Program-made: the position numbers and the translations under genes
NCBI RefSeq assembly: GCF_026340675.1
Contig: NZ_JAPEOX010000001.1
Span: 6,138,001 to 6,202,000 of the forward strand
Reading direction: 5' to 3'
Source: Streptomyces sp. NBC_01264
GTDB taxonomy: Bacteria > Actinomycetota > Actinomycetes > Streptomycetales > Streptomycetaceae
DNA length: 64,000 bases
Shown: positions 26,696-36,233 of the stretch, one piece after another
Numbering within the stretch: the stretch's first letter is position 1
How the letters are laid out: the number at the start of each line of letters is the position of its first letter
The notes under the pieces: generated by a model
The model's input: the letters and a program-made list of their open reading frames with translations, nothing else
Databases searched by the model: none
Told to the model about the DNA's origin: nothing

Positions 26696-28381
26696 CTACG
26701 CCAGGCCCGGGCCGCGGAGCGGGATGTGGGTGAAGGTGGGTTCCGGGGCAGGGTTCTGGAAGAAGTCGTTGCCCTTGTCGTCGACCACGATGAAGGCCGG
26801 GAAGTCCTCGACCTCGATCTTCCAGACGGCTTCCATGCCGAGCTCCTCGTACTCCAGGACCTCGACCTTCTTGATGCAGTCCTGGGCGAGGCGCGCCGCC
26901 GGGCCGCCGATGGAGCCGAGGTAGAAGCCGCCGTGCTTGCCGCAGGCGTCGGTGACCTGCTGGGAGCGGTTGCCCTTGGCCAGCATGACCTTGGAGCCGC
27001 CCGCCGCCTGGAACTGCTCGACGTAGGAGTCCATGCGGCCGGCCGTGGTCGGGCCGAAGGAGCCGGAGGCGTAGCCCTCGGGGGTCTTCGCGGGGCCCGC
27101 GTAGTAGACCGGGTGGTCCTTCAGGTACTGCGGCATCTCCGCGCCGGAGTCGAGGAGTTCCTTGATCTTGGCGTGCGCGATGTCGCGGGCCACGACCAGC
27201 GGGCCGGTGAGGGACAGGCGGGTCTTCACCGGGTGCCGGGTGAGGGTCGCGAGGATGTCGTCCATCGGCTGGTTGAGGTCGATCGAGACCACGTCCGCCG
27301 ATTCGGAGTCGGACAAGTGGTCGTCCGTCGTCTCCGGGAGGAAGCGCGCCGGGTCGCGTTCCAGCTGCTCCAGGAAGACGCCCTCGGCGGTGATCTTCGC
27401 GGTGGCCTGGCGGTCCGCGGAGCAGGAGACGGCGATCGCGATCGGGAGGGACGCGCCGTGGCGGGGGAGGCGGACGACGCGGACGTCGTGGCAGAAGTAC
27501 TTGCCGCCGAACTGCGCGCCGATGCCGATCTTCTGGGTGAGCTCGAAGACCTGCTGCTCCAGGGCCTCGTCGCGGAAGCCGTGGCCCAGCGGGGAGCCCT
27601 CCGTGGGGAGTTCGTCCAGGTAGTGGGCGGAGGCGTACTTCGCGGTCTTCAGGGCGTGCTCCGCCGAGGTGCCGCCGACCACGATCGCCAGGTGGTACGG
27701 CGGGCAGGCCGCCGTGCCGAGCGAGCGGATCTTCTCTTCCAGGAACTTCATCATGGAGGCCTCGTTGAGGACCGCCTTGGTCTCCTGGTAGAGGAAGGAC
27801 TTGTTGGCGGAGCCGCCGCCCTTGGCCATGAAGAGGAACTTGTACGCGCCGCCGTCGGTCGCGTACAGCTCGATCTGCGCGGGCAGGTTCGAGCCGGTGT
27901 TCTTCTCCTCCCACATGGTGACCGGGGCCATCTGCGAGTAGCGCAGGTTCAGGCGGGTGTACGCGTCGTAGATGCCGTGGGACAGGGCCGCCTCGTCGGC
28001 GCCCTCCGTCAGGACGTTCTGGCCGCGCTTGCCCATCACGATCGCCGTGCCCGTGTCCTGGCACATCGGCAGGACGCCGGCCGCGGCGATGTTCGCGTTC
28101 TTCAGGAGGTCGAGGGCGACGAACTTGTCGTTCGCCGAGGCCTCGGGGTCGTCGATGATGCGGCGCAGCTGCGCGAGGTGCGCGGGGCGCAGGAAGTGCT
28201 GGATGTCGTGGATGGCCTCTTCGGCGAGCTTGCGCAGCGCCTCCGGCTCGACCTTGAGGAACGTACGGCCGTCGGCCTCGAAGGTGGAGACGCCTTCCGA
28301 GGTCACCAGGCGGTACGGGGTGGAGTCCTCGCCCAGGGGCAGCAGGTCGGTGTACGCAAACTCTGGCATGACGGCAGTCAT
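26696..28381 (-). CDS. Class I fumarate hydratase (iron-sulfur)
   Basis: A 561-residue single-chain class I fumarase holding a labile [4Fe-4S] cluster. N-terminal alpha-like domain includes [17 protein letters not shown] (about residues 103-119; first cluster Cys), with further Cys in [15 protein letters not shown] (about 221) and [10 protein letters not shown] (about 313). The C-terminal beta-like domain has [29 protein letters not shown] and [12 protein letters not shown]. Start ATG 28381. Cytosolic TCA-cycle enzyme expected to be sensitive to oxidants, in contrast to the class II fumarase 3 kb away. Confidence 0.94.
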   Translation of the reverse strand: MTAVMPEFAYTDLLPLGEDSTPYRLVTSEGVSTFEADGRTFLKVEPEALRKLAEEAIHDIQHFLRPAHLAQLRRIIDDPEASANDKFVALDLLKNANIAAAGVLPMCQDTGTAIVMGKRGQNVLTEGADEAALSHGIYDAYTRLNLRYSQMAPVTMWEEKNTGSNLPAQIELYATDGGAYKFLFMAKGGGSANKSFLYQETKAVLNEASMMKFLEEKIRSLGTAACPPYHLAIVVGGTSAEHALKTAKYASAHYLDELPTEGSPLGHGFRDEALEQQVFELTQKIGIGAQFGGKYFCHDVRVVRLPRHGASLPIAIAVSCSADRQATAKITAEGVFLEQLERDPARFLPETTDDHLSDSESADVVSIDLNQPMDDILATLTRHPVKTRLSLTGPLVVARDIAHAKIKELLDSGAEMPQYLKDHPVYYAGPAKTPEGYASGSFGPTTAGRMDSYVEQFQAAGGSKVMLAKGNRSQQVTDACGKHGGFYLGSIGGPAARLAQDCIKKVEVLEYEELGMEAVWKIEVEDFPAFIVVDDKGNDFFQNPAPEPTFTHIPLRGPGLA

Positions 28382-28507
28382 TCCCTCACTCGGCAGACGG
28401 CGCTGACGACCGTTTGGCAGCGCGGTATCCAGCGTAGGACCTCTTCCGGCGGCTTTTGTTGTGAGGTAAGGCTCACTGGCCAGTATCGCGATCTATCGTG
28501 TCTCGCT

Positions 28508-29200
28508 ATGCTGGGGCTCGTGGACCTGGAAAAGCAGCCCTCATCCGTGCCGGCCCCCGCGCCGGCCCCCGCGCACGCCCCCGGGCTGCGCGCCTCCGAC
28601 GCGGACCGGGACCGGATCGCGCAGATCCTCGCCGACGCCGTCGCCGAAGGCCGGCTGACCGCCGAGGAGCACTCCGAGCGGCTCGACTCGCTGTACGCGG
28701 TGAAGACGGTCGCCGAGCTGGGCGTGCTCGTACGGGACCTGCCCGCCCCCGGCGCCGACGGCCGGCCGGAGCCCGCGTACGTGGGGGCGCCGGCGGGCGC
28801 CCCGGTCGAGACGGTCGTCGCCGTGTGCAGCAGTTCTTCCCGCAAGGGCCGCTGGCGGCCGGGCGCGCACACCCGCGCGGTCTCGGTCCTGGGCGACATC
28901 ACCATCGACCTGACCCAGGCGGTCTTCGAGCAGCAGGTCACCGAGTTCAACGTGACCAGCGTCCTCGGCAACGTCGAGATCCTGGTGCCGGAGAACGTCA
29001 CCCTGCGCGGCTACGGCAGCGGGGTGCTCGGCAACTTCGAGGTGCGGGGCATGGGGCTCGGCGCGACCGACCCGCAGGCCCCGGTCGTGATCGTCCGCGG
29101 CTTCGCGCTGCTGGGCAACATCGAGGCCCGTCCCAAGGCGGGCGCCCGCCTGGTGGACCTGGCGAACCGGCTCCGCAAGGGCCGGGAGAGCTCCCTGTAA
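28508..29200 (+). CDS. DUF1707 (SHOCT-like) and DUF2154-like cell-envelope protein
   Basis: A protein of up to 230 residues with an N-terminal DUF1707 domain (about residues 27-78: LRASDADRDRIAQILADAVAEG split over LTAEEHSERLDSLYAVKT) and a C-terminal LiaF/DUF2154-like beta domain (about 110-215; repeated VLGDITIDL, VLGNVEILVP, LLGNIEARP). No membrane helix is evident. The start is uncertain: ATG 28508 has no ribosome site, while GTG 28520 lies a few bases after a TATGCT hexamer and might be leaderless. Function unknown; related proteins are linked to envelope stress. Confidence 0.78.
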   Translation: MLGLVDLEKQPSSVPAPAPAPAHAPGLRASDADRDRIAQILADAVAEGRLTAEEHSERLDSLYAVKTVAELGVLVRDLPAPGADGRPEPAYVGAPAGAPVETVVAVCSSSSRKGRWRPGAHTRAVSVLGDITIDLTQAVFEQQVTEFNVTSVLGNVEILVPENVTLRGYGSGVLGNFEVRGMGLGATDPQAPVVIVRGFALLGNIEARPKAGARLVDLANRLRKGRESSL

Positions 29201-29269
29201 GGCCGACACGCCCACAACTGGCGCTGAAATCAGGCTCTTTGGCCGGTACGGGCCCGTAGGGTCGGAATC

Positions 29270-29881
29270 ATGACCGCATCCACATGGGACCTGCTCGACC
29301 AGGCGTACGAGGCCCTGCGCTCCGTCGCCGCCGCCCTGCCGGCCGATGCCCTCGGCGCGCCGACGCCGTGTGACCAGTGGAATGTCGGCCAAGTGCTCCA
29401 GCACGCGGCCGGCGACCAGCTCGCCTACGCGGGCCGCCTCACCGGCGGGCCGGGACCGGCCGAGGACCCCTTCGCGCCCACCGGCGCCCTGACGGGCAGC
29501 CCCACGGAGCTGCTGGAGCCCGCCCTGGCCGCCGCCGCGGAGGCCTTCGCCGGGGTCGAGCCGGGCGCCGCCGAGGTGGCCGTGCCGCTGCCCCCGTTCA
29601 CCCTGCCCGCCGGGACCGCGGTCGGCGCGGCCGCCCTCGACGCCGCCGTGCACGCCTGGGACCTCGCGGTCGCCACCGGCCAGGCCTCCCCGCTCACCCC
29701 CGCCCTGGCGGCGGCCCTGAGCCCGGCCGCCCGGGTGCTCGCCGAGCCGCTGCGCGGGTTCGCGTACGCCCCGGCGCTCCTTCCCGCGCCCGATCCGGAC
29801 ACCGATCCGGTCGGTGCGCTGCTCGCCTTCCTGGGCCGCCGCCCCGACTGGACGCCCTCCGCGGGGTTTACGTCCGGGTGA
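29270..29881 (+). CDS. TIGR03086-type metal-binding protein (mycothiol-dependent DinB-like)
   Basis: A 203-residue protein of the actinobacterial maleylpyruvate isomerase N-terminal/DinB-like superfamily (TIGR03086 group). The opening helix with metal-site residues is PCDQWNVGQVLQHAAGDQ (about residues 31-48), a second His lies in AAVHAWDLAVATGQ (about 127-140) and the C-terminus is the PDWTP type. Such enzymes are probable mycothiol-dependent transferases. Follows the DUF1707 gene by 69 bp on the same strand. Confidence 0.8.
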   Translation: MTASTWDLLDQAYEALRSVAAALPADALGAPTPCDQWNVGQVLQHAAGDQLAYAGRLTGGPGPAEDPFAPTGALTGSPTELLEPALAAAAEAFAGVEPGAAEVAVPLPPFTLPAGTAVGAAALDAAVHAWDLAVATGQASPLTPALAAALSPAARVLAEPLRGFAYAPALLPAPDPDTDPVGALLAFLGRRPDWTPSAGFTSG

Positions 29882-30076
29882 CGGGAGCGGGGCCGGGCGG
29901 GGGCGTACGGAGGTCGCGCGGGGGCCGTGCGGGGGCCGCGCGGAGCGGGCCGGGGCGGGAGCACCTTTCGGTCGAACCGGCCGGATCGGCGGCACACGGT
30001 GCATAGGGGCGCGCACAGCGGGTAGGGACAGGTGCGTCGCCTCTCTCGCTCGCGTATACGTCGTCAGGAGTAGACC

Positions 30077-30451
30077 GTGCCGCATCCGCCGCGCCAGTCC
30101 CTGCAGGTAGCCGCCGTCCAGAGTCTTCAGGGGCGCCCGGCGGCGGTCGTCCCGAAGCCGCGGGTGCCGGCCAGGGAAGAGGACGGCTCATGGCACGCGG
30201 ACGCGGTGTGCCGGCGCGACGAGGCCGGGCTCTTCTTCGCCCCCTCCAAGGAGCCGACCGCCGCCCGGCTGTCCCGTGAGGACGCTGCCAAGCGGGTCTG
30301 CGCCCGCTGCCCCGTCATGGTCGCCTGCCGGGAGCACGCACTCATCCAGCCCGAGCCCTACGGGGTCTGGGGCGGGCTGACGGCCGCCGAGCGCCGGGTG
30401 GTGCTGGCCCGCCGGCGGCGCCGGGCGGGGGAGCTGCGCGAAGCCTCGTGA
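30077..30451 (+). CDS. WhiB-like iron-sulfur transcription regulator
   Basis: A 124-residue Wbl protein. Four Cys are spaced C-x29-C-x2-C-x5-C (AVCRRDEA; CARCPVMVAC), enough for one [4Fe-4S] cluster, followed by the turn GVWGGLTAAERR and a basic C-terminus (VVLARRRRRAG) for DNA contact. GTG 30077 follows CAGGAG (30065-30070). Wbl proteins partner principal sigma factors and tune development or redox responses. The position before glpX is conserved in Streptomyces as I remember it, possibly the wblI locus, but I do not assign the name. Confidence 0.92.
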   Translation: MPHPPRQSLQVAAVQSLQGRPAAVVPKPRVPAREEDGSWHADAVCRRDEAGLFFAPSKEPTAARLSREDAAKRVCARCPVMVACREHALIQPEPYGVWGGLTAAERRVVLARRRRRAGELREAS

Positions 30452-30500
30452 GCCACGGCCTCGTGGGACCGGAGCCTCGTAGCGAGCCGTCCCGTCAGGG

Positions 30501-30550
30501 ACATACGGAAGGGGCGCCCCGCCGCACGCGGGAGCGCCCCTTCCGTATGT
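30501..30550. terminator. Bidirectional terminator
   Basis: Perfect 17-bp stem ACATACGGAAGGGGCGC (30501-30517) / GCGCCCCTTCCGTATGT (30534-30550) between the convergent wbl gene and glpX. Confidence 0.85.
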
Positions 30551-30575
30551 CCGCCGTGTCCGTGCCGCCGATGTC

Positions 30576-31607
30576 CTACTTGGCGCGGTCGAAGTCGATC
30601 GCGCTGTACGCGCGGAGCTTCGAGAGGCGGTGGGTCGAGTCGATCTGCCGGATCGTGCCCGACTTCGAGCGCATGACCAGCGAGGAGGTCGTCGCGGTCT
30701 CCGAGCGGTAGTGGACGCCGCGCAGCAGCTCGCCGTCCGTGATGCCGGTGGCGACGAAGAACACGTTGTCGCCGGAGACCAGGTCGTCCGTGAACAGGAC
30801 GCGGTCCAGGTCGTGGCCCGCGTCGATCGCCTTCTGGCGCTCGGCTTCGTCCTTGGGCCACAGCTTGCCCTGGATGGTGCCGCCCATGCACTTGATCGCG
30901 CACGCCGAGATGATGCCCTCGGGGGTGCCGCCGATGCCGAGCAGCAGGTCGATGCCGCTGTCCTCCGTGACGGCCAGCACCGAGCCGGCGACGTCGCCGT
31001 CGGAGATGAACTTGATGCGCGCGCCGGTCTCGCGGATCTCCTTGACGATGCCCTCGTGGCGGGGACGGTCGAGGATGATCACCGTGACGTCCTCCACGGC
31101 CATGTTCTTGGCCTTGGCGACGCGGCGGATGTTGACGGAGACCGGGGCGTTGATGTCGACGAAGTCGGCGGCCTCGGGACCGGTGACCAGCTTCTCCATG
31201 TAGAACACCGCGGACGGGTCGAACATGGTGCCGCGGTCGGCGGCGGCCAGCACGGCGATCGCGTTCGGCATGCCCTTGGCGTTCAGGGTGGTGCCGTCGA
31301 TGGGGTCCACGGCGATGTCGACCTCGGCACCGGTGCCGTCGCCGACCCGCTCGCCGTTGAAGAGCATCGGGGCTTCGTCCTTCTCGCCCTCGCCGATGAC
31401 GACGACGCCGTTCATCGAGACGGTGGAGATCAGGGTCCGCATCGCGTTGACGGCAGCGCCGTCGGCGCCGAGCTTGTCACCGCGTCCGACCCAGCGGCCC
31501 GCGGCCATGGCGGCGGCCTCGGTGACCCGTACGAGTTCCAGGGCGAGGTTGCGGTCGGGTGCCTCCGGAGAGACTTCGAGCTGGGGCGGCAGGTTGTGCT
31601 CGGTCAT
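30576..31607 (-). CDS. glpX: Class II fructose-1,6-bisphosphatase
   Basis: A 343-residue GlpX-type phosphatase, the gluconeogenic step from fructose 1,6-bisphosphate to fructose 6-phosphate, as the usual FBPase of actinobacteria. The metal and substrate motifs are visible: [14 protein letters not shown] (about residues 70-83), [16 protein letters not shown] (about 97-112, with the DPxDGT core) and [14 protein letters not shown]. Start ATG 31607. Monocistronic, ending at the 30501 terminator. Confidence 0.96.
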   Translation of the reverse strand: MTEHNLPPQLEVSPEAPDRNLALELVRVTEAAAMAAGRWVGRGDKLGADGAAVNAMRTLISTVSMNGVVVIGEGEKDEAPMLFNGERVGDGTGAEVDIAVDPIDGTTLNAKGMPNAIAVLAAADRGTMFDPSAVFYMEKLVTGPEAADFVDINAPVSVNIRRVAKAKNMAVEDVTVIILDRPRHEGIVKEIRETGARIKFISDGDVAGSVLAVTEDSGIDLLLGIGGTPEGIISACAIKCMGGTIQGKLWPKDEAERQKAIDAGHDLDRVLFTDDLVSGDNVFFVATGITDGELLRGVHYRSETATTSSLVMRSKSGTIRQIDSTHRLSKLRAYSAIDFDRAK

Positions 31608-31809
31608 CGGAGCGCACCTTTCTGTACGGCGACGGCCGGGAGTGAGGGTCCCTGGACTCTATCGGTACGTCGACATATTGAGCAGACCGGGTCACGTATG
31701 AGCGCTATATCGGTCAGCTGATTGTCCTGAGCGGACATCTTGCGCCGCCCGTGGCGCGCCATGGCGACCCCGGCGGTGATCGCCCGGGGGCATGCGCGAC
31801 GATGGTGTC

Positions 31810-32337
31810 GTGGCAGGTATGAAGGGCAAGCAGACGGTCGTGGACATGATCCGGTCCCTCGCGGTGATCGGACTCGTGGTCGGGGGGATCTATTTGGTCA
31901 TCCCACATGACGAGAAGGCCGACCCGACGAAGGTGGTCGACTACCGCGTCGAAAGCCTCACGGCCCGGCGCGCGGCGCCGTACCCCGTGGCGGTGCCCGT
32001 CGGGCTGCCGCCGGAGTGGCGGGCGACCTCGGTCGGGTACACGCGCAAGGAGGCCAGCGCCTGGCACCTGGGCTTCCTGGACCCGGAGCAGCAGTACGTG
32101 GCGGTGGAGCAGTCCGCGGACGTCTCGGACAAGTACATCGGGAAGGTCACCCGGCAGGCGACGGCCACCGGGGAGACCCAGCAGGTCGGCGACCAGGTCT
32201 GGGAGCGCTGGGACGGCGCGAAGTACGACGCCCTCGTGCGGCACGAGCAGGGCTACGTCACGGTGGTGACCGGGACGGCCTCCTTCGAGCAGCTCGGCTC
32301 GATGGCTGCGGCGCTGGAGTTCAAGCAGGGTTCGTAG
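31810..32337 (+). CDS. DUF4245 membrane-anchored protein
   Basis: A 175-residue protein of the actinobacterial DUF4245 family. One N-terminal membrane helix (SLAVIGLVVGGIYLVI, about residues 14-29) anchors a small outer domain with the PPEWRATSVGYTR and QYVAVEQSAD motifs and the GTASFEQLGSMAAALE end. GTG 31810 is chosen because family members begin VAGMKGKQ-like; ATG 31792 and 31819 are alternatives. The family sits beside glpX in many actinobacteria, but its role is unknown. The stop codon lies in a short tandem repeat. Confidence 0.82.
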   Translation: MAGMKGKQTVVDMIRSLAVIGLVVGGIYLVIPHDEKADPTKVVDYRVESLTARRAAPYPVAVPVGLPPEWRATSVGYTRKEASAWHLGFLDPEQQYVAVEQSADVSDKYIGKVTRQATATGETQQVGDQVWERWDGAKYDALVRHEQGYVTVVTGTASFEQLGSMAAALEFKQGS

Positions 32338-32385
32338 GCGCTTCTCAGGCGCTTCTCAGGCGCTTCGTAGGTACTTCGTAGACGT
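32331..32385. repeat. 11-bp tandem repeat, five copies
   Basis: Units TTCGTAGGCGC, TTCTCAGGCGC (twice), TTCGTAGGTAC and TTCGTAGACG run head to tail. The first copy contains the TAG stop of the DUF4245 gene; later copies supply further in-frame or shifted TAG codons. Confidence 0.7.
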
Positions 32386-32388
32386 GAA

Positions 32389-32425
32389 AAGGCCGCGCCC
32401 CCGGGAATCCGGGGAGCGCGGCCTT
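32389..32425. terminator. Bidirectional hairpin terminator
   Basis: Outer stem AAGGCCGCGC (32389-32398) / GCGCGGCCTT (32416-32425) encloses an inner CCCCGG/CCGGGG stem, between convergent genes. Confidence 0.75.
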
Positions 32426-32452
32426 CTGCGTTCACTGCCTGCGGGGCTGGGC

Positions 32453-33043
32453 TCAGACGGTCGTGATGACCTGGTCGAACTCCAGGCGCGGGGAGCGCGG
32501 GAACCAGGCGTCCTCGCCCGGCTTGCCGATGTTGATGACCATCACCGGGGTGTGGTCGCCGTCCAGGAACTCCTTCTGGAGGCCGGCGAAGTCCAGGCCG
32601 GTCATCGGGCCGGCGGCCAGGCCGGCGGCGCGGACGCCGATGATGAAGTACGCGGCCTGCAGCGCGGAGTTGACCAGCGCGGACTGCTCGCGGACCGGGC
32701 GCTCGGAGAAGAAGGCGTCCTTGGCCTGCGGGAAGTGGGGGAGCAGCTGCGGGAGCTCCTCGTGGAACTCGTTGTCCGCGGACAGGATCGCGACCAGCGG
32801 GGCGGTGGCGGTCTTGGCCTGGTTGCCCTCGGCCATGTGCTTCACGAGGCGCTCGCGGGCCTCGGGGGAGCGGACCAGGGTGATGCGCAGCGGCGTCTGG
32901 TTGAAGGCGGTCGGGCCGAACTTCACCAGGTCGTAGATCGCCTGGACCTGCTCCTCGGTCACCGGCTCGTCGGAGAACGTGTTGGCGGTGCGGGCCTCGC
33001 GGAAGAGGAGGTCCTGAGCGGCGGCGTCGAGAACGAGAGACAT
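32453..33043 (-). CDS. Nitroreductase family protein (malonic semialdehyde reductase RutE-like)
   Basis: A 196-residue FMN enzyme of the nitroreductase family. The flavin-contact FSDEPVTEEQVQAIYDLVKFGPTA region (about residues 21-44, read with FNQTPLRI) and the LAAGPMTGLDF and FPRSPRLEFDQV end match the RutE/HadB-like malonic semialdehyde reductase group. Start ATG 33043 is preferred to 33091 because it begins at the conserved MSLVLDAAAQ. Cytosolic, monocistronic. True substrate not established. Confidence 0.85.
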   Translation of the reverse strand: MSLVLDAAAQDLLFREARTANTFSDEPVTEEQVQAIYDLVKFGPTAFNQTPLRITLVRSPEARERLVKHMAEGNQAKTATAPLVAILSADNEFHEELPQLLPHFPQAKDAFFSERPVREQSALVNSALQAAYFIIGVRAAGLAAGPMTGLDFAGLQKEFLDGDHTPVMVINIGKPGEDAWFPRSPRLEFDQVITTV

Positions 33044-33143
33044 CGGAAAGCCTTCTTCTGTGCGGGAATGCTGAAGCGATGTCCGAAACACTACGACGGA
33101 GATAGGTGAAAGTTCAACTAAATCTGTCCGCGGGTGAGGGAGG

Positions 33144-33380
33144 TCACTCGGCTCCCGCTCCGCCGGCCCCCTCCGCCGCCTCGCGCGCCGCCAGCGCCGA
33201 GTCCAGCCGGGCGCGGGCCCCCTCCAGCCAGTGGCGGCACACCTTCGCGAGTTCCTCGCCGCGCTCCCAGAGCGCGAGGGAGTCCTCCAACGAGGTGCCG
33301 CCGGCCTCCAGCTTGCGGACGACCTCGATGAGCTCGTCCCGGGCCTGCTCGTACCCGAGCGCCGTATCGGTTTCGGCCAT
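33144..33380 (-). CDS. xseB: Exodeoxyribonuclease VII small subunit
   Basis: A 78-residue XseB, the helical small subunit that coats the large subunit of exonuclease VII. The family pattern [20 protein letters not shown] and [18 protein letters not shown] is clear. ATG 33380 is used; ATG 33392 would add four residues. It lies 63 bp after xseA on the same strand, the normal order. An unusually AT-rich 40 bp precedes it. Confidence 0.95.
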   Translation of the reverse strand: MAETDTALGYEQARDELIEVVRKLEAGGTSLEDSLALWERGEELAKVCRHWLEGARARLDSALAAREAAEGAGGAGAE

Positions 33381-33443
33381 TCCCGCTCCCATCTTAACTG
33401 TGTAGTACAACGAAATGTGTTGCGGCAGAGTGAACTGCCCGCC

Positions 33444-34664
33444 CTAACGCTCCTCGGTGGCGGTGACCCGCACCGGGAACTCCCCCTCCGCCACCCGCGC
33501 CCGCAGCACGTCGCCCTCCGACACGTCCGCGGGCGAGCGCACCACGTGCCCGTCCGCCCGCTGGAGCACCGCGTACCCGCGCTCCAGGGTGGCGGCCGGG
33601 GACAGCGCCACCACCCGGGCGAGGGTGTGCGCCAGCTCCGAATCGGCCCGGTCCAGCAAGTGCCCCAGGGTCCGGCGGCCGCGTGCCAGCAGCGCGTCCA
33701 CCTCCGCCTCCCGGGTCTCCACCATCCGCTGGGGATGGACGAAGACCGGCCGCGCGAGCGCGTGGGCGAGCCCCCGCTCCTCCCGGTCGAGCAGCCCTCG
33801 CACGGCGCGCAGCCCCCGGCCCTGCAGCTGGCGCACCCGCTCCAGCTCCTCGCCGACGTCCGGGACCACCTTCTTCGCCGCGTCCGTGGGCGTGGAGGCC
33901 CGCAGGTCCGCGACCAGGTCCAGCAGCGGGGAGTCCGGCTCGTGCCCGATCGCCGAGACCACGGGGGTACGGGCGGCCGCGACGGTCCGTACGACCTCCT
34001 CGTCGGAGAAGGGCAGCAGGTCCTCCACGCTGCCGCCGCCGCGGGCCACGATGATCACGTCGACCTCGGGCATGGAGTCCAGCTCCTTGACGGCCCGGAC
34101 CACCTGGGGCACCGCGTGCACCCCCTGGACGGCGACGTTGCGGACCTCGAAGCGCACCGCCGGCCACCTGCGCCGGGCGTTCTCCAGGACGTCGCGCTCG
34201 GCCGCCGAGGCCCGGCCCACCACCAGCCCGATCAGCTGCGGCAGGAACGGCAGCGGCTTCTTGCGGTCCAGCGCGAAGAGCCCCTCGGAGGCGAGGGAGC
34301 GCTTGAGCCGCTCCAGCCGGGCGAGGAGCTCGCCGATGCCGACGGGCCGTATCTCGGTGGCCCGCAGGGACAGCTGTCCGCGCGGGGCGTACCACTCGGG
34401 CTTGGCGAACACGACGACGCGCGCGCCCTCCGTCACGGAGTCCGCGACCTCGTCGAAGACCTGCCGGAAGCAGGTCACGCTCAGGGAGATGTCGTGCGAG
34501 GGATCGCGCAGCGTCAGGAAGACCACCCCCGCCCCCGGCCGCCGCGAGAGCTGCGTGATCTGCCCTTCCACCCACACCTGGCCGAGACGGTCGATCCAGC
34601 CCCCGATGAGCCGGGACACCTGACCGACCGGCAGCGGCGCGTCAGCCGACGAATTCAGACCCAT
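33444..34664 (-). CDS. xseA: Exodeoxyribonuclease VII large subunit
   Basis: A 406-residue catalytic subunit that degrades single-stranded DNA. An N-terminal OB fold (about residues 8-105; [24 protein letters not shown]) precedes the nuclease region with [23 protein letters not shown] (split across about 207-230) and [24 protein letters not shown], and then a long coiled-coil ending [15 protein letters not shown]. Start ATG 34664. Shorter than some orthologues but complete. Confidence 0.96.
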   Translation of the reverse strand: MGLNSSADAPLPVGQVSRLIGGWIDRLGQVWVEGQITQLSRRPGAGVVFLTLRDPSHDISLSVTCFRQVFDEVADSVTEGARVVVFAKPEWYAPRGQLSLRATEIRPVGIGELLARLERLKRSLASEGLFALDRKKPLPFLPQLIGLVVGRASAAERDVLENARRRWPAVRFEVRNVAVQGVHAVPQVVRAVKELDSMPEVDVIIVARGGGSVEDLLPFSDEEVVRTVAAARTPVVSAIGHEPDSPLLDLVADLRASTPTDAAKKVVPDVGEELERVRQLQGRGLRAVRGLLDREERGLAHALARPVFVHPQRMVETREAEVDALLARGRRTLGHLLDRADSELAHTLARVVALSPAATLERGYAVLQRADGHVVRSPADVSEGDVLRARVAEGEFPVRVTATEER

Positions 34665-34673
34665 GCACGCAGG

Positions 34674-36113
34674 CTAACCGCCAGAACTGACACCGGCGTC
34701 GGGCTCGGAGCCTTGATCCCCTCCGCGCCGCCCCCGCTGGGCCACCAGCAGGCACAGGCCCACCAGCAGCCACACCGCCCCCACCAGTTGCGCCGTCCAC
34801 GAGGCCTCGACGATCACCGCGATGGTCACGGCGGCGCCGAGGACCGGGATGACCAGGTGCTTGAACCAGTCCGGGGCCCCCTCGCGCCGCTTGACCACGA
34901 ACCAGCCGACCAGGGAGGCGTGCAGCAGCGTGAACGCCACCAGCGCCCCGATGTCCACCACCGAGACCAGGTGGTCCAGCCCGTCGTCGCGCCGGGCCGC
35001 CCACACGGCCGCGATCAGCGTGACCGTCGCCGCCACCAGCAGGGCCGGGCGCGGGGTCCCGTGCGAGGTACGGGCGAGCGCGCGGGGCAGCCGCCGCTCG
35101 CGGGCCATCGCGAAGAGCAGCCGGCCCGCCGCCGCCTGCCCGGCCAGGGCCGCGAAGGCGGCCCCGATGGCCTTGCTGACGGCGACCAGGTCGTGCAGCC
35201 ACGTCCCCACGGAGGCCTCGACGGTCGTGTAGAAGGCCGAGCCCTGCTTCCCCGGGTCGGCCGCCAGCTCCGCCGCCGAGAGGGGGCTGAGGAGGGCCGC
35301 CAGGTAGGTCTGGGCGATGAACAGCACCCCGGTCAGCGCCAGGCAGAACAGCACCGCCCGCGCCACCTTCGCGCTGCCGCCCGTCACCTCCTCGGCGAAG
35401 GAGGCGATGGCGTCGAAGCCCAGGTAGGACAGGACCGCCACCGAGACCGCGCCGAGCACGGCGGCCATGGAGAACGCGCCGAGCGAGCCGTCGCCGGTGA
35501 AGGGGGAGAGCCAGTCGCGGTGGGCCGCGCCCCGGGCCAGTACGGTCACCGCCGAGACCAGGAACACCAGCAGGACCGCGATCTCCATGGCCAGCACGGC
35601 GAAGCCCACGCGCGCGGCGGCCCGTACGCCCCACAGGTTGAGCAGGGTGGTCACGACCACCGCCAGGGCCGTCCACACCCACCGGGAGACCTCCGGGACC
35701 AGCGCGTTCATGGCGATCCCGGAGAACAGGTACGCGACCGCCGGGATCAGCAGGTAGTCGAGCATCGCCATCCAGCCGGCGATGAGTCCGGGGCCCTCCC
35801 CGAGGCCCTTTCGGGCGTAGGTGAAGACGGATCCGGCCTGCGGGGCCACGCGCACCATCTGCGCGTAGGAGAAGGCGGTGAAGGCCATCGCGACGGTCGC
35901 GAAGAGGTAGACGAGGGCGACGGCGCCGTGCGATGTGGCGTCGAGGGTGCCGAAGACGCCGACCGGGGCCATGGGGGCGATGAAGAGCAGCCCGTAGACC
36001 ACCAGGTCCCGGAAACCGAGACTGCGGCGCAGCGAGGTGCCGGGCACGGCGGAGGGGCCGTCGGCCGGGCCGGCCGGGCCGGGCGGCGAACTGGGATCCG
36101 TCGCGGACGCCAT
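34674..36113 (-). CDS. APC superfamily amino acid permease
   Basis: A 479-residue transporter of the amino acid-polyamine-organocation superfamily with about twelve membrane helices. The first helix region [19 protein letters not shown] and the [18 protein letters not shown] loop are characteristic, as is [15 protein letters not shown] in helix 6. ATG 36113 follows GGAGGAAAG. The stop is 10 bp upstream of the xseA start, so the two may be cotranscribed. It is divergent from ispH across a 12-bp tandem repeat. Substrate unknown. Confidence 0.9.
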   Translation of the reverse strand: MASATDPSSPPGPAGPADGPSAVPGTSLRRSLGFRDLVVYGLLFIAPMAPVGVFGTLDATSHGAVALVYLFATVAMAFTAFSYAQMVRVAPQAGSVFTYARKGLGEGPGLIAGWMAMLDYLLIPAVAYLFSGIAMNALVPEVSRWVWTALAVVVTTLLNLWGVRAAARVGFAVLAMEIAVLLVFLVSAVTVLARGAAHRDWLSPFTGDGSLGAFSMAAVLGAVSVAVLSYLGFDAIASFAEEVTGGSAKVARAVLFCLALTGVLFIAQTYLAALLSPLSAAELAADPGKQGSAFYTTVEASVGTWLHDLVAVSKAIGAAFAALAGQAAAGRLLFAMARERRLPRALARTSHGTPRPALLVAATVTLIAAVWAARRDDGLDHLVSVVDIGALVAFTLLHASLVGWFVVKRREGAPDWFKHLVIPVLGAAVTIAVIVEASWTAQLVGAVWLLVGLCLLVAQRGRRGGDQGSEPDAGVSSGG

Positions 36114-36131
36114 CTTTCCTCCGGGGGTATG

Positions 36132-36167
36132 GCCGGTGTGAATGCCGGTGTGGATACCGGTGTGGAT
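36132..36167. repeat. 12-bp tandem repeat in the permease/ispH divergent region
   Basis: GCCGGTGTGAAT, GCCGGTGTGGAT and ACCGGTGTGGAT (36132-36167), three head-to-tail copies 20-55 bp upstream of the permease start. Could be an operator array or slippage product. Confidence 0.7.
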
Positions 36168-36233
36168 GTTCGACCCAGTTTGTGCCGAACGGGGGACCCG
36201 CGGCCTGCTGGACACCCCCGTACGATGGAGCCC

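Noticed and set aside
25565..28508. Plus-strand open frame running through the phosphodiesterase and class I fumarase region into the DUF1707 gene
   Set aside because: Only its last part (from about 28508) has protein-family character; the rest is antisense to two clear enzymes.
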